DNA of 64,000 nt, taken from positions 1-64,000 of the forward strand of contig JBBKWU010000015.1 in NCBI GenBank assembly GCA_037969035.1. Reading direction: 5' to 3'. The DNA is from JBBKWU01 sp037969035. GTDB lineage: Bacteria; Pseudomonadota; Alphaproteobacteria; Micavibrionales; Micavibrionaceae. Made by a program: the position numbers and the translations under genes. Positions 26,176 through 35,689 of the stretch are shown here, one piece after another (the stretch's first letter is position 1; each line of letters begins with the position of its first letter). The notes beneath the pieces are model-generated. The model was not told the DNA's origin. It ran no database searches and saw nothing but the letters and a program-made list of their open reading frames with translations.

Positions 26176-26913
26176 TTACCTTGATGATAAACGAGTGGCT
26201 TCGTCACGCATGCGGCGTAGCATTTCTTTTTCCTCGTCATTTAAACTCTCTAGCCCCTTGCTAAAACGTACAAAAACAAGAAAATTGCTGTACATCCCTT
26301 TAGGGCTTTCACTGTACTGCATAAGGTCGATAAGTTCATTCACAATGCGTGAAGATAATGGGCCATTCACGTAAACCTTGTCTGCTTGCTGGTCATAGCC
26401 CGATGAGCCAACGAAGGTATCCCGCGCGTTTGTTTGCAAAAGCAGTTTTGCTTTATATTGCTGAAAGGCGTTATACCACAATGTCTGCACTTGTTTTGCG
26501 GCATCGGGGCTCATAATTTTTTGTGGTAAAGACGGCGCAATACCCGTTTTTTCAAGGAAATGAACCAAACGCCCGTCAACATACGGGCCGCGTGCATCGC
26601 TCGTCACAAGGTAAGAGCCTGTCCAATGAAGCAATATATTACTCACCAGATAATCAATTGCGCTGTAATCAGCAAAAATTTGAACCGCTTCCCTGCGTCC
26701 CAAATCCATAACGTTGTTTTCTAAGAGCTGATCCTTCGCCATCACTTGCTTCATCGGCAACGCGTTCCCTTGTTGCGGCAGTAATGGTATAGTGCCGTTA
26801 CGAACGACAGGGCCGGTATTTTTGTCCTGACTTGTGACATAAATTCCAGCCCCCGTCAGCGCAACAATAAGGGCAATAAAGATCAATGATTTCATAAAAT
26901 AAGATGGGAACAT
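26176..26913 (-). CDS. hypothetical membrane-anchored or exported protein, 245 aa
   Basis: An N-terminal hydrophobic helix (KSLIFIALIVALTGAGIYVT) anchors or exports a polar domain of about 210 residues. A second in-frame ATG six codons in is also possible, as neither start has a clear ribosome-binding site. The C-terminus is charged (NDEEKEMLRRMRDEATRL). No family is recognised. It is convergent with the aminopeptidase-like gene. Confidence 0.6.
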   Translation of the reverse strand: MFPSYFMKSLIFIALIVALTGAGIYVTSQDKNTGPVVRNGTIPLLPQQGNALPMKQVMAKDQLLENNVMDLGRREAVQIFADYSAIDYLVSNILLHWTGSYLVTSDARGPYVDGRLVHFLEKTGIAPSLPQKIMSPDAAKQVQTLWYNAFQQYKAKLLLQTNARDTFVGSSGYDQQADKVYVNGPLSSRIVNELIDLMQYSESPKGMYSNFLVFVRFSKGLESLNDEEKEMLRRMRDEATRLSSR

Positions 26914-27016
26914 AAACTGATTCTAAATTTTTACCGCTGTTTTCCTATTTCACCTTTTAAGACCATAGGAAATTTGAAAGAATAACAAAGAATTATAACG
27001 CAAAAAGGTTAGATAG

Positions 27017-27694
27017 ATGAGTACGAATTTCATTTTTACAGAAAAAAAATGTGCGAATACACTGGAATTTTTAGAAAAACGTCGTAGCTGCTCATTAAAA
27101 ATGATGGGGAACCCTGGCCCAAGCGTGCAAGAAACACAAAAAATCCTAACAGTTGCAAGTCGCACTCCTGACCATGGACGCCTGTTTCCATGGTATTTTA
27201 TGGTGTTCGAAGGTGATGCGCGGGAAAAAATCGGCACCATACTTCGCGATGCTTGGTTAACGGAAGATCCAGAAGCCGCAAACGCAAAACTCGACCTCGA
27301 AGCAGAGCGTTTTATGCGTGCGCCTCTCATCATCGCCGTCATAAGCCGAATCAAACGCGGCAAACACCCGCAATGGGAGCAAATATTATCCGCAGGTGCT
27401 GTGTGCCAAAACCTATGCCTTGCGGCAAATGCCATGGGATATGGCACGAACTGGCTGACGGAATGGTACAGTTACAACGATACGTTCCGCGAAAAACTTG
27501 GTCTGGACGAGCATGACCATTTTGCAGGATTTATCTATATCGGCACACAAACCGCCACGCCCGAAGAACGCGACCGTCCTGACATTTCCGAAATTACAAC
27601 CTATTGGGAAGATGGTGTAAAACCGCGCAAAGGCGAGATTTACGACCACGCAAACATGGATTATCCAAAGGTTGGTTTTAAGGCAACAACCTAG
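27017..27694 (+). CDS. nitroreductase-family flavoprotein
   Basis: A 225-residue FMN-dependent oxidoreductase of the nitroreductase fold. RRSCSLKMMGNPGPS and SRTPDHGRLFPWYFMV match the YdjA-like subgroup, where the N-terminal Arg and the central DHG(R/K)xxPW segment contact FMN. The later GAVCQNLCLAANAMGYGTNW is also typical. The physiological substrate is unknown. Its 3' end overlaps the XRE-type gene on the other strand by 17 bp. Confidence 0.9.
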   Translation: MSTNFIFTEKKCANTLEFLEKRRSCSLKMMGNPGPSVQETQKILTVASRTPDHGRLFPWYFMVFEGDAREKIGTILRDAWLTEDPEAANAKLDLEAERFMRAPLIIAVISRIKRGKHPQWEQILSAGAVCQNLCLAANAMGYGTNWLTEWYSYNDTFREKLGLDEHDHFAGFIYIGTQTATPEERDRPDISEITTYWEDGVKPRKGEIYDHANMDYPKVGFKATT

Positions 27695-28001
27695 AGTTTG
27701 CTTGTATCTCATCTGATCCATTTGCGACAAGATGGCGTAAGCACGTTGTTGCATATTTTGTTACGATTTCTTCATCGTCTCTTCTGAGCTTACCTGTCGC
27801 GCTTTCAAGCCTATCCAAAATTTCAAGATCAATGCCCAGTGTTTCACACATCTCTTCCTGCGAGAAGCCACATGCCGCGCGCATAAAGCGCAAAGACATT
27901 GCGCTTGCACGTTTTTCGCGGCTATTTCCCATGGCTTTTTTAAGTGCTGGGTTGCTATGCGCTAATGCTGCACGAAACCCACTTTTAGGTGTGTCTGTCA
28001 T
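27678..28001 (-). CDS. XRE-family helix-turn-helix protein
   Basis: A 107-residue protein with a HTH_3-type domain at about residues 38-70 (RAACGFSQEEMCETLGIDLE followed by ILDRLES). GGGAGAG lies before the ATG. It is probably a transcription regulator; its target is unknown. It follows lysS 34 bp upstream of that gene's end on the same strand, and overlaps the nitroreductase gene tail to tail. Confidence 0.78.
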   Translation of the reverse strand: MTDTPKSGFRAALAHSNPALKKAMGNSREKRASAMSLRFMRAACGFSQEEMCETLGIDLEILDRLESATGKLRRDDEEIVTKYATTCLRHLVANGSDEIQANSRLLP

Positions 28002-28035
28002 TTTTCTCTCCCTATCGAGTTATTATTTTATGCAG

Positions 28036-29535
28036 TTACTCTTTATGCTTCAGCGTTGGGAAGCAGATTACATCGCGGATGTTGGTTGAGTTTGTCAGCA
28101 GCATCACAAGGCGATCAATACCAAGCCCCCAACCACCAGTCGGCGGCAGGCCGTATTCGAGGGCTGTGACGAAATCGTTATCAAGCATTTGTGCTTCTTC
28201 GTCCCCCGCTTCGCGGGCGGCGACTTGTTCTTCGAAACGGGCACGCTGTACTTTCGGGTCGTTTAATTCGGTAAACGCGTTTGCCACTTCCCAGCCATTA
28301 ATAAAAGTTTCAAAACGCTCGACAAGGCGCGGGTTGCTGCGGTGTACTTTGGCAAGCGGTGAAATATCCATTGGGTGATCGGTGACGTGCGTTGGTTGAA
28401 TGAGCGCGCTCTCACATTTTTCTTCGAAAACAGCTTCGACAATTTGCCCCCAATTTGATTTAGGATCAACCGTTACACCAAGGTCTTTTGCAGCCTTCAT
28501 CGCGGATGCCGCATCATCGAATTGCAAGAAATCAACGCCTGTTGCGTCTTTGACAAGATCGACCATGGATTTACGCTGCCACGGGCTTGTGAAATCAATT
28601 TCATGGTCGCCATAAGAAACCTTAAGCGTGCCATGAACAGCCATAACGACGTGTTGCACAAGCTTTTCAATCAGAACCATAATGTCGTTATAGTCCATAT
28701 AGGCGTGGTAGCCCTCAATCGTTGTGAATTCTGGGTTGTGGCGCGGTGAAACACCTTCGTTACGGAACAGACGACCCATTTCGTAAACGCTATCCGCCAA
28801 GCCGCCAACAATGAGACGTTTCAGATAAAGTTCCGGTGCGACGCGCATGAAGAAGTCAGAACCAAGCGCGTTATAATGCGTCACAAACGGTTTGGCTGTT
28901 GCGCCGCCCATGATGGCGTTTAGGATTGGTGTTTCAACTTCGATCGCGCCCATATCGTTCATGTAGCTGCGAATTTCTTGTACGATTTTTGAACGTGTGC
29001 GCAACGTATTGCGGCTTTCCTCGTTCATGATGAGGTCAACATAGCGTTGGCGGTAACGTTGTTCGATATCCGTCAAGCCGTGGAATTTCTCTGGCAACGG
29101 CTGTAAGGATTTTGTCAGCATCGTTAGTTCTTTGGCGCGCACGGAAAGCTCACCGCGTGGTGTTCTACGAATCGTGCCTTTCACGCCGATTATATCGCCA
29201 AGATCAAAATATTTGAGCTTTGCGAGTTCTGCTTCATCGGTGCTATCTTTGTGACAGAAGGCTTGGATTTTACCGCTCGCATCGTGCAAATCGATAAACA
29301 TACCGTTATTACGCATCGACATGATACGGCCTGCAACACTCACAACATCTTCGGTTTCCGTACCATCGGCAAGGTCGGCGTATTTGTCTTGAACAGGTTG
29401 CGCCATATGTGTGCGATCATACACATGTGGGTATGGGTTGATGCCTGCGTCCAATAATGCCTGAAGCTTTGCTTCTTTGGCTTCGTGCGGATCGGTGATG
29501 GCTTCGTTCTTCAAAATTTTCTCTGTGCTACTCAT
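28036..29535 (-). CDS. lysS: lysyl-tRNA synthetase, class II
   Basis: Charges tRNA-Lys. It has 499 residues from MSSTEK (ATG 29533-29535); 12 further codons are open upstream but are not typical. The N-terminal OB-fold anticodon-binding domain ([14 protein letters not shown]) is followed by the class II core, with motif 2 (FRNEGVS and HNPEFT) and motif 3 ([10 protein letters not shown]). The length and layout match the bacterial LysS group. No second synthetase is in the window. Confidence 0.97.
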   Translation of the reverse strand: MSSTEKILKNEAITDPHEAKEAKLQALLDAGINPYPHVYDRTHMAQPVQDKYADLADGTETEDVVSVAGRIMSMRNNGMFIDLHDASGKIQAFCHKDSTDEAELAKLKYFDLGDIIGVKGTIRRTPRGELSVRAKELTMLTKSLQPLPEKFHGLTDIEQRYRQRYVDLIMNEESRNTLRTRSKIVQEIRSYMNDMGAIEVETPILNAIMGGATAKPFVTHYNALGSDFFMRVAPELYLKRLIVGGLADSVYEMGRLFRNEGVSPRHNPEFTTIEGYHAYMDYNDIMVLIEKLVQHVVMAVHGTLKVSYGDHEIDFTSPWQRKSMVDLVKDATGVDFLQFDDAASAMKAAKDLGVTVDPKSNWGQIVEAVFEEKCESALIQPTHVTDHPMDISPLAKVHRSNPRLVERFETFINGWEVANAFTELNDPKVQRARFEEQVAAREAGDEEAQMLDNDFVTALEYGLPPTGGWGLGIDRLVMLLTNSTNIRDVICFPTLKHKE

Positions 29536-29579
29536 AGCAAGAGATATAGCAAAGTAGCGGTGAGAAACCAAACAAATTA

Positions 29580-29680
29580 TAGTCGTTTCGCTTTATTTTG
29601 TGACAAGGCGCAAACGGCGAAGCGTAGTAAACTACGTGAGGCGTGCGGCAACGCTGTCACAAGATAAATGGAAATGACTA
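29580..29680. repeat. MITE-like inverted-repeat element, copy 1
   Basis: A ~101-bp element with imperfect terminal inverted repeats: TAGTCGTTTCGCTTTATTTT on the left mirrors the right end ...AATGGAAATGACTA. Its core includes ACAAGGCGCAAACGGCG and CTACGTGAGGCGTG. A second copy at 32370-32477 shares most of the sequence. No transposase is nearby. Confidence 0.8.
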
Positions 29681-29682
29681 AA

Positions 29683-29720
29683 AACAAAAACCCCCGCGAA
29701 CCGTTTCGATCTGCGAGGGC
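29683..29720 (-). terminator. intrinsic terminator (minus strand) downstream of a tiny ORF
   Basis: On the minus strand CCCTCGC pairs with GCGGGGG around a 15-nt loop and is followed by TTTTTGTTTT. It implies a short minus-strand transcript from this region. Confidence 0.6.
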
Positions 29721-29742
29721 TTATTTCATTCAGTGAATGATA

Positions 29743-29787
29743 CTATTTCTTTGTAGGTTTTTTTGTAGGTTTTTTAGTGTCAGCCAT
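29743..29787 (-). CDS. possible 14-residue basic peptide
   Basis: ATG at 29785-29787 opens MADTKKPTKKPTKK and a stop. GGGAG sits 9 nt upstream, and a terminator lies about 25 bp past the stop. The KKPT repeat and the expression signals make a real micro-ORF plausible, but length alone gives no proof. Lysine/proline repeats of this style occur in nucleic-acid-binding tails. Confidence 0.35.
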   Translation of the reverse strand: MADTKKPTKKPTKK

Positions 29788-29956
29788 TGCTGGTAACTCC
29801 CATAAACGCGGTCTTGTCTGACCGCGGACCGTATCCCGATTGATACAAGAAATATTTTACTCTTGTTTTTTGATTCCGTATCGCGAAAAATGAGCGCATA
29901 ATAAATTCGCAATAAAATTTCCGATTTATTTCCAGATGCAGGAAGGACTGTACATT

Positions 29957-30733
29957 ATGGGCGATCACAACCCTACGAAAAACCCAAGCAGAGCTTCAGA
30001 ATCAGGCAGTGTTATCTGGTTCATACTATTGGCTGTGGTTTTACTGGCGGCACTCACCGTCACCATTTCGCGCTCGTCTGACACGGTAGAGCAAAGTGGC
30101 GATCGTGAACGGGCGCGTATTGTCGCATCGGATATGATGCGCTACGCCAAGGGGCTTGAGCAAAGCATCAGCCAAATGCGCCATCGGGGTATCGGCGAAA
30201 ACGAAATCAGCTTTGAAAACAGTTTTCTATCTGGTTACGAAAACGCACGTTGCGGCGATACATCGTGCCTCCTGTTTGATAAAGAAGGCGGCGGACAGGC
30301 ATACAGAGAACCACCAACAGCTTGGCTTGATAATGCCCATAGTGCCAAAGACCATTTTGGCACTATTTTATTTACCAGTAACCCCTGTATCCCCAATGTC
30401 GGAAACTATGGTGAACCTGGCAACTGCGCTGTTGATGTTTCGACGCTCGACCTTTTGATGGTTATTCCGTTCATACGCGAAAGTATTTGCCTTGAAATCA
30501 ACCGCTTAGTCGGCCTTGGAACTGGTGGCGCAGCCCCACCACAAGACGACTCAGCGGCTTGGGATAACTCCGTAAACACAGCACGCTTCACAGGTTCATA
30601 TTCTGTCGGTAACAACCTTGCGTCAGCGGGCGGTGAATTATCTGGTGTGAGTGTCGGCTGTTTTGAGGGTGATACAAGGCCGTCTGGCGGGTATCATTTC
30701 TTCTACACCCTTGTTGCGCGCCCAGGTGGTTAA
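29957..30733 (+). CDS. hypothetical membrane-anchored pilin-like protein, 258 aa
   Basis: The start is taken at ATG 29957 because GGAAGGA lies 9 nt upstream; the frame opens 7 codons earlier. A polar leader of about 20 residues precedes a single membrane helix (SVIWFILLAVVLLAALTVTI), then a polar helix and a Cys-containing extracytoplasmic domain of about 190 residues (RCGDTSCLL, NPCIPN, GNCAV). The layout is that of type IV/Tad pseudopilins, but the prepilin peptidase site is not clear. No secretion genes are beside it. Confidence 0.6.
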   Translation: MGDHNPTKNPSRASESGSVIWFILLAVVLLAALTVTISRSSDTVEQSGDRERARIVASDMMRYAKGLEQSISQMRHRGIGENEISFENSFLSGYENARCGDTSCLLFDKEGGGQAYREPPTAWLDNAHSAKDHFGTILFTSNPCIPNVGNYGEPGNCAVDVSTLDLLMVIPFIRESICLEINRLVGLGTGGAAPPQDDSAAWDNSVNTARFTGSYSVGNNLASAGGELSGVSVGCFEGDTRPSGGYHFFYTLVARPGG

Positions 30734-31080
30734 GTTTTAGAGGCGCAGGCGATACAGGTGGGGATGGCAGGATCTAGCTCTAATCGTTTCGCGGCGATAT
30801 CTTCGTCACAGGACACACAGTAGCCGAAATCGTCCTGCTCCATGCGCTCTAATGCGGCGTTTATGCGTTTGAGATCAACCTCACGTCTGCGCTCTGCTTC
30901 TTTGGCCATTTCTTGTTGTTGCATGGCGTCTAAGCGCGACAACCTACCTTGGCGGGTTTGATCAAGTTCTACCGCATCACGCGACTCGGCTGATTTTTCG
31001 CGCAAGCTCATTAAATCAGCCTTTCGGCCAATCAAGGTCTTGCGCAGCGCGTCAATATTGATATCCTTGCGATCAGTCAT
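30730..31080 (-). CDS. DksA/TraR-family zinc-finger protein
   Basis: A 116-residue protein from MTDRKDI (ATG 31078-31080). A coiled-coil N-terminal part is followed by a C4 zinc finger, CVSC and CIAC, in the conserved DFGYCVSCDEDI context. Family members insert the coiled coil into the secondary channel of RNA polymerase and modulate the stringent response. The coiled-coil tip acidic pair is not obvious, so activity is uncertain. The stop overlaps the pilin-like gene by 4 bp. Confidence 0.88.
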   Translation of the reverse strand: MTDRKDINIDALRKTLIGRKADLMSLREKSAESRDAVELDQTRQGRLSRLDAMQQQEMAKEAERRREVDLKRINAALERMEQDDFGYCVSCDEDIAAKRLELDPAIPTCIACASKT

Positions 31081-31116
31081 AATCACAAGTAAAGCAGCTA
31101 ATGGAAGGCCGAGCAA

Positions 31117-32334
31117 TTGGAAGATGCTAAATCTTATAACTTAAACGACCTTTGGATCGAAACAATTGATGTTTGGCAGCATGGCTTTATGGGTGTCGAT
31201 ATTAGCCGCATTATTGTTGCGCTCTGTATTTTATTCGCCTTCTTGCTCATTCGCGGATTGTTCGGACGATATGTTCTGATACACGCGCAAAAATGGACAG
31301 CACGCACCGAAACCGAAGTCGATGACCATGTGATTGAGGCACTTATTCCGCCGATCAAATTTATTCCCGTTATTATCGGTTTTTATTTTGCTGCACATTA
31401 TTTGAATATGGACGATGTCTTGGGTGATTTTTTCACGCGCCTTATTCGTTCCATGATTGCCTTTACGATTTTTTGGGGGCTTCACCGCGCCTGTACACCG
31501 ATGGGGCATGTCATGCGCGGTTTGAACCGCGTTCTAACACCGCTCATGGTCGGCTGGCTGTTCCGCTTCTTAAAAGTGATGACTGTTTTTCTCGGCGCAG
31601 CGGTTATTTTAGAAATTTGGGGTATCAAGGTTGCACCACTTCTGGCAGGTCTTGGCCTTCTTGGTGCGGCTGTCGCCCTTGGCGCGCAGGATTTGTTTAA
31701 AAACTTGATCGGTGGCCTTACGGTGATTGCTGAAAAACGCTTTCACCCTGGTGACTGGATCAAGGTTGATGGCATTGTCGAAGGCACCGTCTTAGATATC
31801 GGCTTTCGTTCCACGCTCGTGCAGCGTTTTGACAAAGCACCTGTCTATGTACCTAATTCAAACCTATCTGATGCTGTGGTCATAAACTTCACCCGCATGA
31901 CGCACCGCCGTATTTACTGGATGATCGGCGTAGAGTACCGCACAACCGTTGATCAACTTAAAATCATCCGTGATGAGATCACATCCTATTTGAACAGTCA
32001 TTCCGATGAGTTTGATACAACCGTCACAACTTTTGTCCGTGTCGATAGCTTTGGCGCGTCATCGATTGATATTATGGTTTACTGCTTCACCAAGACAACG
32101 GTGTGGGGCGAATGGCTTGAGATCAAGGAAAACCTAGCCATGGCCGTCAAAGACATTGTCGAGAAAAAAGCAAAAACAGGCTTTGCCTTCCCGTCTCAAT
32201 CTATGTACTTGGAAAAATGGCCAGAGGACACGCCTGAAATTTTTGTACCGCCTGAAAAAACAGCCAAAAAATCATCTGGGAAAGATAGCCCTCCGAAGAA
32301 GAAGAAGAAGAAGAAGAAGAAGAAGGCCGCGTGA
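31117..32334 (+). CDS. MscS-type mechanosensitive channel with polylysine tail
   Basis: A 405-residue small-conductance mechanosensitive channel that releases solutes on hypo-osmotic shock. There are several N-terminal membrane helices. The pore helix TM3 (PLLAGLGLLGAAVALGAQDL) and beta domain (GGLTVIAEKRFHPGDWIKV) are followed by a cytoplasmic vestibule. The start is TTG 31117 with GGAAGG upstream, and no ATG fits. The last residues are PP, ten lysines and AA, encoded by ten consecutive AAG codons, which is unusual for the family. Confidence 0.92.
   Translation: MEDAKSYNLNDLWIETIDVWQHGFMGVDISRIIVALCILFAFLLIRGLFGRYVLIHAQKWTARTETEVDDHVIEALIPPIKFIPVIIGFYFAAHYLNMDDVLGDFFTRLIRSMIAFTIFWGLHRACTPMGHVMRGLNRVLTPLMVGWLFRFLKVMTVFLGAAVILEIWGIKVAPLLAGLGLLGAAVALGAQDLFKNLIGGLTVIAEKRFHPGDWIKVDGIVEGTVLDIGFRSTLVQRFDKAPVYVPNSNLSDAVVINFTRMTHRRIYWMIGVEYRTTVDQLKIIRDEITSYLNSHSDEFDTTVTTFVRVDSFGASSIDIMVYCFTKTTVWGEWLEIKENLAMAVKDIVEKKAKTGFAFPSQSMYLEKWPEDTPEIFVPPEKTAKKSSGKDSPPKKKKKKKKKKAA
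32295..32325. repeat. AAG trinucleotide microsatellite
   Basis: Ten AAG units in a row at the 3' end of the MscS-type gene. Slippage would change the number of lysines without breaking the frame. Confidence 0.9.
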
Positions 32335-32369
32335 CACGGTGCGATTCCGCTGCTAACACTTATATAGCT

Positions 32370-32477
32370 ATATAGTCGTTCTGCTTTGTTTTTAGACAAG
32401 GCGCAAACGGCGTAACGTAGTAACACTACGTGAGGCGTGAAGCAACGCTGTCAAAAAACAAATGAGAATGGCTATAT
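32370..32477. repeat. MITE-like inverted-repeat element, copy 2
   Basis: This is the same element as at 29580-29680: TAGTCGTTCTGCTTTG at the left, ACAAGGCGCAAACGGCG in the core, and ...AATGAGAATGGCTATAT at the right, with inverted ends ATATAG/CTATAT. Its right end runs into the ATG of the DinG-type gene at 32476, so it forms that gene's immediate 5' region. Confidence 0.8.
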
Positions 32478-35292
32478 GTCACTAGATATTGCACCATCGC
32501 CGAAACCGCGCGCAAAGATCGCGCTGCCTGAGCTTCCTGTATTGGCGATCAACGCAAAGGAAGCCGCGCTGCTGAGCACGGATGGTGAAATCCGTATCAT
32601 TTCGCATGAGCAAGCAAAAATGCAAATCCACGGACGTCCTGTGATTGTCTGTCATGCGCCTTATACGCTGCACCGCCTTGGTGCGCGTGATTTACAGGGG
32701 CTTGATATTTTAGAGCTGTTTGCCTTTGTGCATCCTGCGAGTTTTTGTGTTCCGACACCAACTGGGCTCGCCAAGACATTGGGATTGCCTGCGCCGACAT
32801 CGCTTGAGGATCAACCGCTTACGCTCATGGAATGTGTGCGGGCGCTGTTGTCGGATTTACAGGACGAACCAAGGCCTATTGAGCGCGATCTAAAAAAGAA
32901 CGACCCGTTGGAAATTGCCAAAGCCATGGGACAAAATGGACATGGTTGGCCGTGGACACCGTTTATATGCGAGGCCTTGGGCGAACCGTACAAGCCCGAC
33001 ATGCCCATCATGACCAAAGTCTCAATGAATGTCTGGAAGCATTTGCCCGAATGGAGCGAAGAAGCACCACCGCCACCACCATCGCATCACCCTGTCACGG
33101 GCGATGAATCGCGTGACCGCTTAAGCACACTATTGGGCGTCGGCGCAGAAACGCGTGAACCGCAAAAAGATTACGCCACCCGCATGACCGCAGCATTCGC
33201 GCCCCGTGACCCAAGCATCTCAGGCGATGAAGATACAGCACCGCCTAATGTTGTGATCGCCGAAGCGGGCACAGGCGTTGGTAAAACGCTTGGTTATCTT
33301 GCCCCCGCCAATGTCTGGGCAGAGAAAAACCAAGGCAGCGTCTGGGTTTCGACCTACACCAAAAACCTGCAACGCCAGATTGACCAAGAACTCGCGCGCG
33401 TCTTCCCAAACGAAGACGTTAAAAACAGCAAAGTCGCCGTGCGCAAAGGTCGTGAGAATTACCTCTGCTTACTCAATTTCGAAGATGCGGCGACAGCGGC
33501 GGCACTCTCCAAAGATGTGCGCCAAGCCATTGCCGCAGGGCTTATTGCACGCTGGATTGAAAAAACACGCGATGGTGATTTGCAAGGCGGTGATTTTCCT
33601 GGTTGGCTCTCCAGCATCTTGGGCTTCAAACACACGGTTGGGCTATCGGATAAGCGCGGCGAATGTATTTATTCGGCCTGCGATCATTACCACAAATGCT
33701 TTGTCGAGCGCAGCATTCGCAAGTCAAAACGCGCGGAGATTGTGGTCGCCAATCACGCCTTGGTGATGATTAATACCGCCATGGCAAGCGCGGATGATGT
33801 GTTGCCGCAGCGTTATGTGTTTGATGAGGCGCATCACTTGTTTGATGCGGCAGACAGCGCATTTGCAGGGCATTTAACCGCGCGTGAAACCGCAGATTTA
33901 CGGCGTTGGGTTTTGGGTGTCGAGGGCGGAAAACGTAGCCGCGCGCGCGGGCTTAAAAAACGCGTGGAGGATTTAATCGCGGGTGCAGAAGACGATGCCG
34001 CAAAACATTTAGACGATGCCATTCATGCCGCGCACGGCTTGCCTGCGATGGGTTGGTCAAAGCGTTTAAAAGACAGCAATGCCCAAGGTGTTACCGAATT
34101 ATTCCTGCATGAAATTTATAGGCAAGTTTATGCCAGAGCCGATGGCGCGCAAGGGCCTTACTCGCTGGAAACCAATACATTCCCTCTAATTGACGGCGTT
34201 AAAGAACGTGCGGAAAAACTGCGCACGCGCTTGCAAGAACTGTACAAGCCAATGAAAGCACTCGCCAAAAGTTTGCAAAAGCGCTTGAGCGAACAAGCCG
34301 AAACACTCGATAGTGACACCCGCAAACGGCTTGAATCCGTGAGTGCTGGCTTACTACGTCGTGCGGAAACAAGTGTGGGTGCGTGGATTGGGATGCTCGA
34401 CACGCTCATTCAAGGCAATGATAGCGGCGCGCAGGAATACATAGACTGGATGGAGATCGAGCGCATCGAAGGTCGATCTTATGATGTTGGCATGTATCGT
34501 CATTACGTTGACCCGATGAAGCCGTTTGCCGCCGCCCTTGCGCCACATGCGCACGGTATTGCTATGACCTCGGCAACATTGCGCGATCAATCAGGCGACG
34601 ACGATGATGACTGGCGCATCGCACGCCAACGTACGGGAGCTGATTTCCTCACCCCTAGCCCGCAGCAATTTGCGGTCAAATCACCGTTTAATTATGCCGA
34701 GCAAACCAAAATCATTGTTGTGAATGACATTAATAAAAATAACATGGCTCAACTTGCGAGTGCTTACCGCGCGTTGTTTGAAGCCTCAGGCGGTGGTGCG
34801 CTCGGGTTGTTTACCGCCATTAGCCGCCTACGGATGGTGCATGAAAGCATCGCTGCGAAGTTAGAGGAGCGCGATATCAATGTTTACGCGCAGCATATTG
34901 ACGGCATGGACACAGGCACGCTGGTTGATATTTTCCGTGATGATACGCATGCCTGCTTGCTCGGCACGGATGCGGTGCGCGATGGTGTGGATGTGCCGGG
35001 TGAGAGCTTACGGCTGCTTGTTTATGATCGTGTGCCGTGGCCGCGCCCCACCATTATTCACAAGGCACGCCGCGATGCGTTTGGCGGACGTCGTTACGAT
35101 GAAATGATTACGCGCCTAAAACTGCGCCAAGCCTACGGCCGCCTCATCCGCAACAAAAACGACAAAGGCATCTTCGTGATGATGGATAGCGGCCTGCCAA
35201 CACGGCTCTGCACCGCCTTCCCTGACGATGTTGAAGTGCAGCGTATAGGATTAGCTGAAGCCTGTAATGAGATTGCTGATTTTTTGTCTTGA
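32476..35292 (+). CDS. DinG-type ATP-dependent DNA helicase (Fe-S)
   Basis: A 938-residue superfamily 2 XPD/DinG-like helicase. An N-terminal extension of about 230 residues starts MSLDIAPSPKPRAKIALPEL. Walker A follows (EAGTGVGKT), then a four-cysteine Fe-S region (YLCLL, GECIYSACDHYHKCF), the DEAH box (FDEAHHLFD) and the C-terminal helicase motifs ending at RQAYGRLIR. The start is taken at ATG 32476; the frame opens 13 codons earlier inside the repeat element. Members unwind DNA and R-loops in repair. Confidence 0.93.
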   Translation: MSLDIAPSPKPRAKIALPELPVLAINAKEAALLSTDGEIRIISHEQAKMQIHGRPVIVCHAPYTLHRLGARDLQGLDILELFAFVHPASFCVPTPTGLAKTLGLPAPTSLEDQPLTLMECVRALLSDLQDEPRPIERDLKKNDPLEIAKAMGQNGHGWPWTPFICEALGEPYKPDMPIMTKVSMNVWKHLPEWSEEAPPPPPSHHPVTGDESRDRLSTLLGVGAETREPQKDYATRMTAAFAPRDPSISGDEDTAPPNVVIAEAGTGVGKTLGYLAPANVWAEKNQGSVWVSTYTKNLQRQIDQELARVFPNEDVKNSKVAVRKGRENYLCLLNFEDAATAAALSKDVRQAIAAGLIARWIEKTRDGDLQGGDFPGWLSSILGFKHTVGLSDKRGECIYSACDHYHKCFVERSIRKSKRAEIVVANHALVMINTAMASADDVLPQRYVFDEAHHLFDAADSAFAGHLTARETADLRRWVLGVEGGKRSRARGLKKRVEDLIAGAEDDAAKHLDDAIHAAHGLPAMGWSKRLKDSNAQGVTELFLHEIYRQVYARADGAQGPYSLETNTFPLIDGVKERAEKLRTRLQELYKPMKALAKSLQKRLSEQAETLDSDTRKRLESVSAGLLRRAETSVGAWIGMLDTLIQGNDSGAQEYIDWMEIERIEGRSYDVGMYRHYVDPMKPFAAALAPHAHGIAMTSATLRDQSGDDDDDWRIARQRTGADFLTPSPQQFAVKSPFNYAEQTKIIVVNDINKNNMAQLASAYRALFEASGGGALGLFTAISRLRMVHESIAAKLEERDINVYAQHIDGMDTGTLVDIFRDDTHACLLGTDAVRDGVDVPGESLRLLVYDRVPWPRPTIIHKARRDAFGGRRYDEMITRLKLRQAYGRLIRNKNDKGIFVMMDSGLPTRLCTAFPDDVEVQRIGLAEACNEIADFLS

Positions 35293-35301
35293 TTTTATGT
35301 T

Positions 35302-35607
35302 TTATAGCTTCGGTGTTGGGCCATTCACGGCTTCATTTATATTGGCAACGGCACGCTGAAACATATTAGGTTTTGTCTTGTCACGCCCCAAATATCCCGT
35401 AGCGCCCATAGCCATGACAGTCGCACCAACAGCATTTGCTGTCCAACAACCTGCTTTCACACTCGCCGACAGATCGAAACATCCCATAATCCAACTGCCG
35501 CAATGACCATCAATGGATAAAGTCGTACTCGCCGCAGCGATGCTTACTGCGCCGCCGACTGTCGCCAATCCGTTAAATAAATAACTCAACTTGCTTCTTT
35601 TGTGCAT
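35302..35607 (-). CDS. hypothetical small membrane protein, 101 aa
   Basis: Two hydrophobic segments (residues about 8-30 and 52-72) flank a Cys-containing loop (DGHCGSWIMGCFDL). AAGGG is well placed before the ATG. The C-terminus is polar. No family is recognised. It is convergent with the helicase gene and separated by 10 bp. Confidence 0.55.
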   Translation of the reverse strand: MHKRSKLSYLFNGLATVGGAVSIAAASTTLSIDGHCGSWIMGCFDLSASVKAGCWTANAVGATVMAMGATGYLGRDKTKPNMFQRAVANINEAVNGPTPKL

Positions 35608-35689
35608 GAAATTTTACCCTTAACCATAATTTATTATATCAAAAAGACACTATATAAGGATGCAGTCAAAAGCAAGCGCTACGATCATA

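Larger units (their letters stand above)
29536..29956. other. 421-bp region between lysS and the pilin-like gene
   Basis: It holds a ~101-bp inverted-repeat element (29580-29680), a minus-strand terminator (29683-29720), a short palindrome (29726-29740) and a possible 14-codon basic ORF (29743-29787). No longer gene is supported. Confidence 0.7.

Noticed and set aside
32437..32475. Longer N-terminus for the DinG-type helicase
   Set aside because: The extra 13 codons come from the repeat element; ATG 32476 gives a natural start.
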